Part shown: positions 7,744 through 18,118 of the stretch, in pieces | How positions within the stretch are numbered: the first letter of the stretch is position 1 | Layout: each line of letters opens with the position of its first letter | Position numbers and translations under genes: made by a program | DNA from: Pandoraea cepalis | Lineage (GTDB): Bacteria; Pseudomonadota; Gammaproteobacteria; Burkholderiales; Burkholderiaceae | Assembly: GCF_902459665.1 (NCBI RefSeq) | Contig: NZ_CABPSL010000016.1 | Coordinates: 1 to 64,000, forward strand | Length of the DNA stretch: 64,000 nucleotides | Direction: 5' to 3' | The notes under the pieces: model-generated | The model's database searches: none | What the model was told of the DNA's origin: nothing | The model's input: the letters and a program-made list of their open reading frames with translations, nothing else

Positions 7744-8430
7744 ATGGACCGCTTCCCCAATCGCCGGTCGGCCCCCGAGACGCCATCGGCCAGTGTGTCG
7801 AGCGGTCCCGGGTGCAACCAGTACCCGCCGGATCTCGGCGACGCCCGTCATCTGAGCCAGCAAGAACTCGCGGGCTCGCTGGATACCGCGCTCGCCCACT
7901 GGGATGGTCGCGAGGATCTGTGGATCTTCGCGTACGGCTCGCTCATCTGGAATCCGGGCCTGCCCGTCGAGGAGAGCCTGCACGCTCGCGTCTTCGGTTA
8001 TCACCGAGGTCTGTATCTGTGGTCGCGCGTCAATCGAGGCACCCCCGAGCAACCGGGACTCGTGCTGGCCCTCGACCGTGGCGGCTCGTGTGCAGGGGTG
8101 GCGCTGCGGCTCTCGGCAGCCAAGGCGCGCGCCGAACTCGAAACGCTCTGGTATCGCGAGATGGCGATGGGCTCGTATCGTCCGGCATGGCTCAATTGCG
8201 CCCTTGCCGACGGCCGCAGCGCGCCCGCGCTCGCATTTGTCATGCGACGGGATGTAAAGAGCTACGCCGGCCGCCTGCCCGACGACATCATCCGCAAGGT
8301 CTTCGATCAGGCGCAGGGTCGCTACGGCACAACGCACGATTACGTTGCCCGCACGGTCAAGGCGCTGCGCGACGCCGGCATGCCCGATCCGGCGCTGGAA
8401 GCCGTGCTGCACCGCTGCGGTGCGCGCTGA
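7744..8430 (+). CDS. chaC: ChaC-type gamma-glutamylcyclotransferase
   Basis: This 228-residue protein belongs to the ChaC family, cytosolic enzymes that cleave glutathione to 5-oxoproline and Cys-Gly. The substrate-cradle motif WIFAYGSLIWNPG is near residues 60-72, and the family segment LETLWYREM carries the probable catalytic Glu (of REM). The first ~45 residues are Pro/Ser-rich and probably disordered. It starts 11 nt after ybeY and is followed by a 152-nt gap before corC, so it sits inside an otherwise classical ybeZ-ybeY-corC-lnt run. Family assignment is firm; the glutathione substrate is inferred from the family. Confidence 0.88.
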   Translation: MDRFPNRRSAPETPSASVSSGPGCNQYPPDLGDARHLSQQELAGSLDTALAHWDGREDLWIFAYGSLIWNPGLPVEESLHARVFGYHRGLYLWSRVNRGTPEQPGLVLALDRGGSCAGVALRLSAAKARAELETLWYREMAMGSYRPAWLNCALADGRSAPALAFVMRRDVKSYAGRLPDDIIRKVFDQAQGRYGTTHDYVARTVKALRDAGMPDPALEAVLHRCGAR

Positions 8431-8582
8431 CGTCGTCTGTGCGTCCTGAAATCCGCCGCATCGCGTGGACACGACGTCGGCGCCACGCGACGCGGCGGTA
8501 CTGACGCAGAGTTGCCGTACATCTGGTGTATCCTTGAGCTTCCTGTAACAGCTCGGCGTCCGCCCACCTTGGACGCGCCGTC

Positions 8583-9458
8583 ATGAACGACCCATATCCC
8601 AGTCGACCTGGTCGAAAAAACACCGATAAACCCCGCTCGCTGCTCGAACGCCTCACCGATCTGATTTCCCCGGAGCCGGAGTCGCGTGCGGAGCTGCTTG
8701 AAATTCTGCAAGACGCCCACGCCCGTAACCTGATGGACGCCGATTCGCTGGCGATGATCGAGGGCGTATTCCAGGTGGCCGACCTATGTGCCCGCGACAT
8801 CATGGTGCCGCGCGCGCAAATGGACGCCATCAACATCGAACAGACGCCCGACGAGTTCGTCCCCTTTGTGCTGGAACAGGCGCACTCGCGCTATCCGGTG
8901 TACGAAGGCAATCGCGACAACATCATCGGCATTCTGCTCGCGAAGGATCTGGTGCGTTACTACGCCAATCACGACTTCGACGTGCGCGACATGCTGCGCC
9001 CGGCGGTGTTCATTCCCGAGTCGAAGCGTCTTAACGTGCTGCTGCACGATTTCCGCGTCAATCGCAATCACATCGCCATCGTCGTCGACGAATATGGCGG
9101 CGTGGCCGGCCTCATCACCATTGAAGACGTGCTCGAACAGATCGTCGGCGATATCGAGGACGAGTACGACTTCGACGAGGAAGAAGACAACATCATTGCC
9201 GCGCCCGACGGCACGTATCGCATTCGTGCCCTCACCGAGATCGAGCAGTTCAACGAGGCGTTCGGCACGCAGTTCACTGACGCCGAGAACGACACGATCG
9301 GCGGTATGATCACGCACCAGTTCGGCCGAGTGCCGCGTCGTGGCGAGCGCATGCGTTTGGGCAATCTCGTGTTCGAAGTGCTGCGTGCCGACGGCCGTCA
9401 GATTCACGTGCTGCTGTTGCGGCGCATGGAAACGGCTGGCGCCGATCCGTCTGCCTGA
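8583..9458 (+). CDS. corC: CorC/HlyC-family CBS-domain protein (YbeX-like)
   Basis: This 291-residue protein has two CBS domains (about residues 70-190, with IMVPRAQMDAI and FRVNRNHIAIVVDEYGG) and a C-terminal CorC/HlyC domain (about 205-285). Relatives are linked to magnesium/cobalt homeostasis and, as YbeX, to ribosome metabolism through the neighbouring YbeZ/YbeY. It has no DUF21 membrane domain, so it is the soluble short form. An acidic linker (DIEDEYDFDEEED) follows the second CBS domain. It lies 39 nt upstream of lnt, the standard arrangement. Confidence 0.92.
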   Translation: MNDPYPSRPGRKNTDKPRSLLERLTDLISPEPESRAELLEILQDAHARNLMDADSLAMIEGVFQVADLCARDIMVPRAQMDAINIEQTPDEFVPFVLEQAHSRYPVYEGNRDNIIGILLAKDLVRYYANHDFDVRDMLRPAVFIPESKRLNVLLHDFRVNRNHIAIVVDEYGGVAGLITIEDVLEQIVGDIEDEYDFDEEEDNIIAAPDGTYRIRALTEIEQFNEAFGTQFTDAENDTIGGMITHQFGRVPRRGERMRLGNLVFEVLRADGRQIHVLLLRRMETAGADPSA

Positions 9459-9497
9459 CGACTTGACTCACGCTCCGATCAACGTCTACATCGACCC

Positions 9498-11063
9498 ATG
9501 CAGGAAATGACCCTCCACGCGCCCGAGCGGCGCTCGTGGCCCGCTTGGCGTGCCCGCGCGCTCGCCGGCCTGGCCGGTATCGCCCAGACCCTCGCCTTCG
9601 CGCCGCGCGACGTCTGGTGGCTGCAACTGCTTGCCATGGCCGGGCTGTTCGCGCTCGTCGAGCGCAGCGCGTCGCGCCGCGACGCCCTCTGGCTGGGTGG
9701 CAGTTTCGGCGTCGCATCGTTCGCGTCCGGCATCTGGTGGCTCTATATCAGCATGCATACGTACGGCGGCATGCCCGGCATCATGGCCGGTGCAGCCGTG
9801 CTGCTGTTCTCGATCTATCTCGCAATCTATCCGGCGCTGGCGACGTTCATCACGCGTGGGGTCTCCCCCAGCGGCCTGTGGCGTACCCTCGCGTTCGCAG
9901 GGGCATGGACGCTCGCGGAATGGCTGCGCGGCACCGTCTTCACGGGCTTCCCGTGGCTGTCGCCCGGCTACGCCCATGTCGATGGCCCGCTGGCAGGCTT
10001 TGCGCCGCTCATCGGGGTCTACGGCATTGGCGGACTCGCCGCACTCGCGGCGGCTTGGCTCGCCCGCGCAGTGCTTCCCGTCGCCGGCACGACACCACCG
10101 GCTGGGCCCGCCCGGCGGCTGGCGGCGGTCGTCGGTGTGCTGGCGCTGCTCGGTGCGGGTGCCGGGCTCGCGCGCCACGCCTGGACCACCCCGTCGGGCA
10201 AGCCGCTCACCGTTCGGCTGCTGCAAGGCAATATCGCGCAGGACATGAAATTCGAGCGCGCGGGGATCGATCACGCGATGGCCCTGTATCGCGACATGAT
10301 CGTGGCCGCACCGGCGGACCTCATCATCACGCCGGAGACGGCCTTCCCCGTGTTGCTGCAAGGCATACCGCCCGATGTGGCCGGCCCGATCCGCGAATTC
10401 GCCGATCGCACCGGCTCGCACGTGGTGCTCGGGGCCGTCGGCGCCACGCTCACCGATCGCGGCCCGACGGACTTGACCAACAGCCTGTTCGGCGTCACGC
10501 CGCGCGACGCGACGCTGCACCGCTACGACAAGCATCATCTCGTGCCGTTCGGCGAATTCGTTCCGTGGGGCTTTCGCTGGTTCGTCGACATGATGCACAT
10601 CCCGCTGGGCGACTTTCTGCGCGGCACGGCCACACCGAGCGGCTTCGCGGTCGCCGACCAGCGCGTGGCGCTCGACATCTGCTACGAAGACTTGTTTGGC
10701 GAGGAAATCGCCCAGACGCTGCGCAGCATGCCCGAGCCCGCGACGGTGCTCGCCAACTCGACCAACCTCGCGTGGTTCGGCGACACCATCGCGCTCGACC
10801 AGCATCTGCAAATTGCGCGCATGCGCACGCTCGAAACGGGACGTCCGATGCTGCGGGCGACGAACACCGGCACGACGGCGATCATCGATGCCCACGGCCG
10901 CGTACAGGGCCGTCTGCCAACGATGACCACGGGCGCTCTCACGGGCAGCGTGCAGCCCTACAGCGGCCTCACGCCATACGTCCGCTTTGGCAACCTGCCC
11001 GCGCTGGGGCTCGCCCTGATCGCGCTGGGCCTCGGACTGGCCATGTCACGCCGGGCGCGCTGA
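9498..11063 (+). CDS. lnt: Apolipoprotein N-acyltransferase
   Basis: Lnt adds the third acyl chain to the N-terminal Cys of lipoproteins at the periplasmic face of the inner membrane. About six hydrophobic segments fill residues ~15-235, followed by a nitrilase-type domain. The catalytic triad is visible as Glu in ITPETAFP, Lys in YDKHHLVPFGEFVPWG and Cys in DICYEDLFGEE. One more hydrophobic segment closes the 521-residue protein, a normal length. The product supports the lipoproteins encoded elsewhere in this window (LptE, BamE). Confidence 0.96.
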   Translation: MQEMTLHAPERRSWPAWRARALAGLAGIAQTLAFAPRDVWWLQLLAMAGLFALVERSASRRDALWLGGSFGVASFASGIWWLYISMHTYGGMPGIMAGAAVLLFSIYLAIYPALATFITRGVSPSGLWRTLAFAGAWTLAEWLRGTVFTGFPWLSPGYAHVDGPLAGFAPLIGVYGIGGLAALAAAWLARAVLPVAGTTPPAGPARRLAAVVGVLALLGAGAGLARHAWTTPSGKPLTVRLLQGNIAQDMKFERAGIDHAMALYRDMIVAAPADLIITPETAFPVLLQGIPPDVAGPIREFADRTGSHVVLGAVGATLTDRGPTDLTNSLFGVTPRDATLHRYDKHHLVPFGEFVPWGFRWFVDMMHIPLGDFLRGTATPSGFAVADQRVALDICYEDLFGEEIAQTLRSMPEPATVLANSTNLAWFGDTIALDQHLQIARMRTLETGRPMLRATNTGTTAIIDAHGRVQGRLPTMTTGALTGSVQPYSGLTPYVRFGNLPALGLALIALGLGLAMSRRAR

Positions 11064-11101
11064 GCCGAGCCGACGTCGCACCGGCGACATCGAAATGACG
11101 C

Positions 11102-11225
11102 GGGGGACCGTGAAAATCCCCCTGTCGGGCTACCCGAAGGGCATCGACGCCCCGTTCGGGTCGAATTCCCGCTAAAATTCAATGTTTTAGTCTTTTGGCC
11201 GCGCTCGCGGCCGGGCCAAAAGACT
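11102..11225 (+). promoter_or_regulatory. Hairpin-rich leader between lnt and glyQ
   Basis: Three inverted repeats lie in the 206-nt gap. They are GGGGGA/TCCCCC (11102-11107 with 11117-11122), ACCCGAAGGGC/GCCC..TTCGGGT (11132-11161, with a small bulge) and a perfect 12-bp pair AGTCTTTTGGCC/GGCCAAAAGACT (11189-11200 with 11214-11225). The last contains a competing inner stem GGCCGCG-CT-CGCGGCC. A TAAAAT hexamer at 11173-11178 would place the start of the glyQ transcript at about the base of the last hairpin. The first two may serve as lnt terminators, although neither has a T run. Confidence 0.45.
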
Positions 11226-11269
11226 GCGCAAAATCCGCATTTTTTTCTGTTCGTCCGCGCGAATTCATC

Positions 11270-12204
<935 letters not shown>

Positions 12205-12208
<4 letters not shown>

Positions 12209-14334
12209 TGAGCACCGCACAACGCACCCTGCTGGTCGAACTGCTGACCGAAGAATTGCCGCCGAAGGCGCTGGCGCGTCTGGGCGACGCGTTCGCCGAC
12301 GGCATTGCCAACGGCCTGCGCTCGCGCGGCCTCACCACGGACGCGAGCGTCGTCACGCCGTACGCCACGCCGCGACGCCTGGCCGTCTCGATCTCGAACG
12401 TGCTCGAACGCGCCCCGGACGCGACCATCCGCGCCAAGGTACTGCCGGTCTCCGTCGCCCTCGACGCCGACGGCAATCCGACGCCACCGCTGGCGAAGAA
12501 GCTCGCCGCCATGGGCTTTGCCGACCTGCCGGTCGCCCGCCTGGAGCGCGCGATGGATGGCAAGGCCGAGGCGTTCTTCCACACCTACACGGCGGCGGGC
12601 GCCCAACTGGGCGACGCGCTGCAAGGGGCGCTCGACGAGACGCTCGGCAAACTGCCGATCCCGAAGGTCATGAGCTACCAGCGTCCGGACGGCGAGACGG
12701 TGCAATTCGTGCGCCCGGTGCACGGCCTGATCGCGCTGCATGGCGACACCGTCGTGCCCGCCACGGCGATTGGGCTCGCCTCGGGCAACCAGACGCTCGG
12801 ACATCGCTTCCTGTCGAACGGCGACGTCGTCGTCGCGCATGCGGACGCTTACGCCTCGACCCTCGCCTCCGAAGGCAAGGTGCTTGCCGGTTTCGCGGAT
12901 CGCCGCGATGCGATTCGCACGCAGTTGCTTGACGCGGCGGGCAACGAGCATGTGATCATGCCCGACGCACTGCTCGACGAAGTGACCGCTCTGGTCGAAT
13001 GGCCGGCGGTCTACGCCTGCCACTTCGAAGAAGAATTTCTCGCGGTGCCGCAGGAATGTCTGATTCTCACGATGCAGACGAACCAGAAGTACTTCGCGCT
13101 CACCGACAAGCCGCTCGCCGAGGGCGGCCGCCTCACGAACCGTTTCCTGATCGTCTCCAACATCGCCACCGACACGCCCGAGCAGATCGTCACGGGTAAC
13201 GAGCGTGTGGTGCGCCCGCGTCTCGCGGATGCGAAGTTCTTCTTCGAGCAGGACAAGAAGAAGCCGCTCGCGGACCGTGTGCCGCAGCTCGCGAACGTCG
13301 TTTATCACAACAAGCTGGGCTCGCAGTTCGAGCGTACGCAACGTCTGGTGCGACTGGCCGGTGCCATTGCGCAGATGATCCGTGGCGCGAACCAGAACGC
13401 CGTGGCGCTGGCCGAGCGCGGCGCCCTGCTGGCCAAGGCCGATCTGCTGACCGATATGGTCGGTGAGTTTCCGGAACTGCAAGGCACGATGGGCACGTAT
13501 TACGCGCGGCACGACGGCGAAGCCGAAGACGTCGCGCGCGCCTGCTCGGAGCATTATCAGCCGCGCTTCGCGGGCGATGCCCTGCCCGCGAGCGACACGG
13601 GTCTCTTCGTGGCGCTGGCCGACAAGCTCGAGACGCTCGTCGGCATCTGGGGCATCGGCCTGCAACCGACCGGGGAGAAAGACCCGTTCGCGCTGCGCCG
13701 CCATGCGCTGGGGATCGCGCGTATGCTCGTCGAGCGGCACCTGCCGGTCATGCTGTCGGACCTGCTGAACGTGACGTACCAGCAATTTACGTCGGGTGTC
13801 GCCAGTGACGCCTACCTGAGCGACGTCTACCAGTTCGTGCTCGATCGCCTGCGGGGCTATCTGCGTGAGCGTGGCTACGCCGCCAACGAGATCGAGGCGG
13901 TGCTGGTTTCCCCGTCGATCTATCTGGACCTGAGCGATGTGACCGAGCGCCTGGAGGCCGTGCGTACGTTCTCGGCGCTACCGCAAGCCGACGCGCTTGC
14001 CGCCGCGAACAAGCGTATCGGCAACATCCTCAAGAAGACGGCGCCGCCGCCCGAGGGCGTCATCGAGGCGTCGCTGCTGATCGAGCCGGCCGAGAAAGCA
14101 CTCGCCGCCGCACTGGACAAGGTCACCCCCGTGGTGGATGAAAAGTTCAGGGCGCACGAGTATGCACAAGCGCTGTCGGCGTTGGCCGACCTGCGCGATG
14201 CGGTCGACGCGTTCTTCAACGACGTGATGGTGATGGCCGACGACGAGGCACTGCGCAACAATCGCCTCGCCCTGCTCAGCCATCTGCATCTGAAGATGAA
14301 CCTCGTGGCCGATCTCTCGAAGCTCGCCGCTTGA
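12205..14334 (+). CDS. glyS: Glycyl-tRNA synthetase, beta subunit
   Basis: GlyS is the tRNA-binding beta subunit that completes the heterotetrameric enzyme. The 709-residue length is normal. The N-terminus [19 protein letters not shown] is characteristic, the HD-like central region includes [20 protein letters not shown] and YYARHDGE, and the C-terminal anticodon-binding region follows. It begins with tandem ATG codons, the first overlapping the glyQ stop, so both subunits are made together. Confidence 0.97.
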
Positions 14335-14366
14335 TTGCGGCTTAATGTCCCGGAAGCCTGTTCGTC

Positions 14367-14960
14367 ATGGATTCGCGTAAAGACCGCACCCCCGGCCCCG
14401 CCGCCCGCAAGCTCGTGATTCTCGACCGCGACGGCGTCATCAACGCCGACTCGGATCAGTTCATCAAGTCGACGGATGAGTGGGTACCGTTGCCCGGCAG
14501 TCTGGAAGCCATCGGCCGCCTGAATCAGGCCAGCTACCGGGTCGTCGTGGCGACGAACCAGTCGGGCGTGGGGCGCGGGCTGTTCGACATGGCGACGCTC
14601 GGCGCCATGCACACGAAGATGTCGAAGCTGGCCGTCGCCGCCGGCGGCCGCATCGACGCCGTGTTCTTCTGCCCGCACACCGCCGCCGACGCCTGCGACT
14701 GCCGCAAGCCGAGGCCCGGCCTGTTTCAGGAAATCGCGCGCCGCTACGAGGTCGACCTGACCGGCGTGCCGGCCGTGGGCGATTCGCTGCGCGATTTGCA
14801 GGCGGCGGCGGCGGTCGGCGCACGCCCGCATCTGGTGCTGACCGGCAAGGGCAAAAAGACGCTCGCCGCAGGTAATCTGCCCGAAGGCACGCGTGTGCAT
14901 GACAGCCTGCAGGCGTTTGTGAACGACCTGCTCGCCGAAGAGGACGCCAAGAGCGCGTGA
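14367..14960 (+). CDS. gmhB: D-glycero-beta-D-manno-heptose 1,7-bisphosphate 7-phosphatase
   Basis: GmhB is a HAD phosphatase in ADP-heptose synthesis for lipopolysaccharide inner core. The catalytic DRDGV motif is at residues 20-24 (Asp20 nucleophile, Asp22 acid/base), TNQSG follows as motif II, and the zinc-binding insertion CPHTAADACDCRKP is intact. The 197-residue length fits. It starts 32 nt after glyS and is followed by plsC, so the cluster turns to envelope synthesis. Confidence 0.93.
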   Translation: MDSRKDRTPGPAARKLVILDRDGVINADSDQFIKSTDEWVPLPGSLEAIGRLNQASYRVVVATNQSGVGRGLFDMATLGAMHTKMSKLAVAAGGRIDAVFFCPHTAADACDCRKPRPGLFQEIARRYEVDLTGVPAVGDSLRDLQAAAAVGARPHLVLTGKGKKTLAAGNLPEGTRVHDSLQAFVNDLLAEEDAKSA

Positions 14961-15051
14961 GCGGCGCGGCGCTTGCCCGCCACATTACCCAGGACGCGCG
15001 TCAGCGCGCGTAGGACAATCGCTCCGGCACCCTATTTCAGGCCAAGATCCG

Positions 15052-15855
15052 ATGTTGCAACTTCGTTCGATTCTCTTCTTCATCTTCCAGATCGTCTGGA
15101 CGATTCCGTACGCCATCGCGTGCATCGTCTCCTTCCCATTCCTCTCGCGCGTGCAACGCTACTGGGTCGCGGCAGGCTGGTGCAAGGTGGTCATCTGGGT
15201 GGGCGACAAGCTGTGTGGCATGCGCTACCGGGTCATCGGATGGGAGAATCTGCCGGATACACCCGCGGTCCTGCTGTCGAAGCATCAGTCGGCCTGGGAG
15301 ACGATTGCGCTGCCGGCGCTCATGCCGCGCCCGCTGTGTTTCGTGTTCAAGCGCGAGCTGCTTTACGTGCCATTCTTCGGCTGGACGCTGGGCCTGCTCA
15401 GCATGATTCACATCAATCGCAGCAAAGGCACCGATGCGTTTCAGTCGGTCGTTGCGCAGGGTCGCGAGCGCCTGGCCCAAGGATCGTGGATCATCATGTT
15501 CCCGGAAGGCACCCGCACGAAGACTGGCTCGCGCAACAAGTACAAGTCGGGCGGCGCGCGTCTCGCAACGGCGACCGGCGCGCCTGTGGTGCCCATCGCG
15601 CACAATGCCGGACGCGTCTGGCCGCGCAACACGTTCATGAAAAAACCCGGGGAAGTGATCGTATCGATCGGGCCGGTCATCGAGACGGCGGGCCGCACGG
15701 CCGAGGCCGTCAACGCCGACGTGACCGAATGGATCGAGCGCGAGATGGTGCGTATCGACCCGAGTGCCTATACGGCAAAGCCGGTGAAGACCGCGTCCCA
15801 ATCGACGGATTCCCCCGCTTCGTCGGACAAGCCCGACACCACGCCACGGACCTGA
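15052..15855 (+). CDS. plsC: 1-acyl-sn-glycerol-3-phosphate acyltransferase
   Basis: This 267-residue membrane-associated lysophosphatidate acyltransferase has an N-terminal hydrophobic segment (residues ~5-30). The acyltransferase motif appears as KHQSAWE, an H-x4-E variant of the usual H-x4-D, and EGTRTKTG is the second motif. Relatives with HQSxWE also acylate glycerophospholipids. The last ~25 residues are Ser/Thr/Asp-rich and probably disordered. It lies between gmhB and a YgjP-like protease gene in the same direction. Confidence 0.9.
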   Translation: MLQLRSILFFIFQIVWTIPYAIACIVSFPFLSRVQRYWVAAGWCKVVIWVGDKLCGMRYRVIGWENLPDTPAVLLSKHQSAWETIALPALMPRPLCFVFKRELLYVPFFGWTLGLLSMIHINRSKGTDAFQSVVAQGRERLAQGSWIIMFPEGTRTKTGSRNKYKSGGARLATATGAPVVPIAHNAGRVWPRNTFMKKPGEVIVSIGPVIETAGRTAEAVNADVTEWIEREMVRIDPSAYTAKPVKTASQSTDSPASSDKPDTTPRT

Positions 15856-15877
15856 CGCCATCTCCCGGAACCGTCTC

Positions 15878-16819
15878 ATGTCGAAAGTCCAATCCGCTAT
15901 GCGCGACACTCGCTCCCGGCATGAGACACCTGTTCCCCAGATGGAACTCGATCTGTTCGGCAACCCGGCGGCCGAAGCGAATGGGGTGGCCACGGACGTG
16001 CCAGCCCCTTCCGTCACACAGAGCCCCTCGGCCAGCGACACGAGCACGCGCCACGAACCCACGTCGGCGGCCCCGGGGCCGCGTCGCCTGCCCGCCGCCG
16101 GCGAGCGGGTGATCGTGCTCGACGGCCATGCCATCTACTACCGGTTCAAGCGCTCGTCACGACGCACCATCGGGTTCATGATCGACGAATCGGGACTGGC
16201 CGTCACGGCCCCGCGCTGGGTCACGCTCGCGGACGTCGAAGCCGCCGTGGTCGAGAAGAAGCGCTGGATCTTCAACAAGATCGCCGAATTTCGCGACCGC
16301 GCCGCGCGTCGTGTGATTCCACGTGTGATCTGGGCCGACGCCACCACGCTGCCGTTCCTCGGCCACACGCTGACGATTCGGCTCGGCGCGAGCGCTCGCG
16401 CTGCACAGTACGACATCCATACGCATACGTTGTGGCTCGATTTGCCACCGCAAGCCGCGCCGGAGCAGATGCGCGACCGCGTGCAGGGCTGGCTGCAGCA
16501 GGAGGCCCGCAAACTCTTTACGACGCGGCTGGAAGTCTATGGCGAGCGGCTCGGCGTGCGTCATTCGGCGCTGGGGCTGTCATCGGCCACGACGCGATGG
16601 GGCAGTTGCAGCGCTGACGGCCGTATCCGCTTGAACTGGCGGCTGATCCACTTCCCATTGGGTGTGATCGATTACGTGGTCGCGCACGAACTGGCACATC
16701 TGAAGGAGATGAACCACGGGCCTCGTTTCTGGCAAGCCGTGGCGTCGATCTTCCCGGAATTCGAGTCGGCGCGCGACACGCTCAAGTCGCATGCGCCCGA
16801 GTGGCTACCGGAATTCTGA
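15878..16819 (+). CDS. YgjP-like zinc metalloprotease domain protein
   Basis: This is a 313-residue protein of the YgjP/DUF45 (WLM-like) family. The zinc motif HELAHLKEMNH (HExxH plus a third His) lies near residues 268-278, and the family block RWGSCSADGRIRLNWRL comes before it. The first ~70 residues are low-complexity Ser/Thr/Pro and unlikely to be folded. The physiological substrate of this family is not established. It follows plsC by 22 nt, so co-transcription is likely. Confidence 0.88.
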   Translation: MSKVQSAMRDTRSRHETPVPQMELDLFGNPAAEANGVATDVPAPSVTQSPSASDTSTRHEPTSAAPGPRRLPAAGERVIVLDGHAIYYRFKRSSRRTIGFMIDESGLAVTAPRWVTLADVEAAVVEKKRWIFNKIAEFRDRAARRVIPRVIWADATTLPFLGHTLTIRLGASARAAQYDIHTHTLWLDLPPQAAPEQMRDRVQGWLQQEARKLFTTRLEVYGERLGVRHSALGLSSATTRWGSCSADGRIRLNWRLIHFPLGVIDYVVAHELAHLKEMNHGPRFWQAVASIFPEFESARDTLKSHAPEWLPEF

Positions 16820-16890
16820 CCGCACGGTCACGTCTGATCGTTAGCGTGGCTCAACGCTGCGTGAATGCAGCTCATTTTCATGCGCGCGGG

Positions 16891-16896
16891 TACAAT
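16891..16896 (+). promoter_or_regulatory. Possible -10 for gloA
   Basis: TACAAT (5/6 match) lies 34 nt upstream of the gloA ATG in the short gap after the YgjP-like gene. No convincing -35 is seen. Confidence 0.25.
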
Positions 16897-16930
16897 CGAG
16901 TTCTCGTTGTCCCCATCGGTTAAAAACATC

Positions 16931-17332
16931 ATGCGAATGCTCCATACCATGCTGCGCGTCGGCGACCTGCAGCGCTCGATCGATTTCTACACGCGTGTGC
17001 TTGGCATGCAACTGCTGCGTCAGAGCGAGAACCCCGAGTACAAGTACACGTTGGCTTTTGTCGGCTATGGCGCCGAGTCGGAACACACGGTGCTTGAACT
17101 GACCTACAACTGGGGCGTGGAGAAGTACGAAATCGGCACCGCGTTCGGCCATCTGGCGATCGAAGTCGACGACGCCTACGTCGCCTGCGACACGATCCGC
17201 GCGGCCGGTGGCAAGGTCAGCCGCGAAGCCGGGCCCGTCAAGGGCGGCACCACGGTCATCGCCTTCGTCGAAGATCCGGACGGCTACAAGATCGAATTGA
17301 TCCAGAAGCATTCGGCCAAGGGCGGCTTGTAA
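16931..17332 (+). CDS. gloA: Lactoylglutathione lyase (glyoxalase I)
   Basis: GloA converts the methylglyoxal-glutathione hemithioacetal to S-lactoylglutathione. The ATG at 16931 gives the family start [20 protein letters not shown]; the longer frame from 16865 is not conserved. The metal ligands expected for the nickel-type enzyme are present: His in MLHTML, Glu in TVLELTYN, His in GHLAIEV and Glu in YKIELIQ. The 133-residue length is standard. It converges on the rubredoxin gene across a strong hairpin. Confidence 0.95.
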   Translation: MRMLHTMLRVGDLQRSIDFYTRVLGMQLLRQSENPEYKYTLAFVGYGAESEHTVLELTYNWGVEKYEIGTAFGHLAIEVDDAYVACDTIRAAGGKVSREAGPVKGGTTVIAFVEDPDGYKIELIQKHSAKGGL

Positions 17333-17356
17333 AGCCCGCCAGTCCGCGCGCCATGC

Positions 17357-17389
17357 GGTAACGGCCGCCCATTTGCGGCGGCCGTTACC
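17357..17389. terminator. Hairpin between convergent gloA and rubredoxin genes
   Basis: GGTAACGGCCGCC and GGCGGCCGTTACC form a perfect 13-bp stem with a 7-nt loop. There is no T run on either side, so it may act as a bidirectional transcript-end stabiliser rather than a classical intrinsic terminator. Confidence 0.55.
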
Positions 17390-17440
17390 CGGATGACACA
17401 ACAGCGCGCCGGCTACCTTCGTGCAGACCGGCCCGACGCG

Positions 17441-17878
17441 TCAGAACTCCACCATCGCAAAGTCCTCCTTGCCCACGTCGCACAACGGGCAACGCCAGTC
17501 TTCCGGCACATCTTCCCAGCGGGTTCCGAGGGCAATGCCGTCGTCCGGACAGCCGAGCGCTTCGTCGTAAATCCAGCCACAGATCACACAGACCCATTGG
17601 CGGTAGGCCGGCGCCGTGTCGCCGGACACGACGCGCACAGCACCGTCGTCCTGCGTCGTTTCGGTCTTCTGCGGTGCCGCCGGATCCAACAGGGGGAACA
17701 CGAGCGGCGATTCGGTCCCCGAGGCAACGGGTTCTGGCCGGCTCAGATGCGATTGCAGTGCGGCGAGCAATGCTTGCGCCTCGTCGCGAGTGAGATCGAT
17801 CCAGTACGGATCGCCAGCCCCGTCGTTGAGTCGTGACGGGGAGAACTGAAGTTCGACGGCGGAGCCTTTCTTGTACAT
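17441..17878 (-). CDS. Rubredoxin with a long N-terminal extension
   Basis: The C-terminal ~50 residues are a rubredoxin: iron-ligating Cys97 and Cys100 (CVICG) and Cys130 and Cys133 (CPLCD), with the conserved YDEALG, GTRWEDVPEDW and VGKEDF segments. Rubredoxins carry single electrons to partner oxygenases or reductases in the cytoplasm. The protein is 145 residues from the ATG at 17876-17878, against ~55 for a bare rubredoxin. The extra ~90 N-terminal residues start with a basic MYKKGSAVEL segment, have a helix-like stretch (LTRDEAQALLAALQSHL) and end in a Pro/Thr-rich linker. The extension is of unrecognised family. A TTG two codons upstream is a less likely start. Confidence 0.85.
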   Translation of the reverse strand: MYKKGSAVELQFSPSRLNDGAGDPYWIDLTRDEAQALLAALQSHLSRPEPVASGTESPLVFPLLDPAAPQKTETTQDDGAVRVVSGDTAPAYRQWVCVICGWIYDEALGCPDDGIALGTRWEDVPEDWRCPLCDVGKEDFAMVEF

Positions 17879-18118
17879 GCGCAATAGTGCTGAGAATGAC
17901 GGCGGGGGCAGGCACCATGGCCCGCGCGGAGCATTGTATCGCCGCGGCTATGTGCAATAAACCCGTGAAACAGGGAAACATAGTGTCGCGAGACGAAACA
18001 ATGCCTCCCGGATTACCCCTGTTGCCTGCACCAGAATGCTGCCCGGGCGACCGGGATCGGAGACAATGAGCCACACAGCGTGTCGGGCTCACGATACGTC
18101 GCCATCCGAACCAACTCC

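Noticed and set aside
11064-11269. Possible T-box riboswitch before glyQS
   Set aside because: The conserved T-box sequence and the specifier/terminator layout are not visible, and T-boxes are not expected in Proteobacteria.
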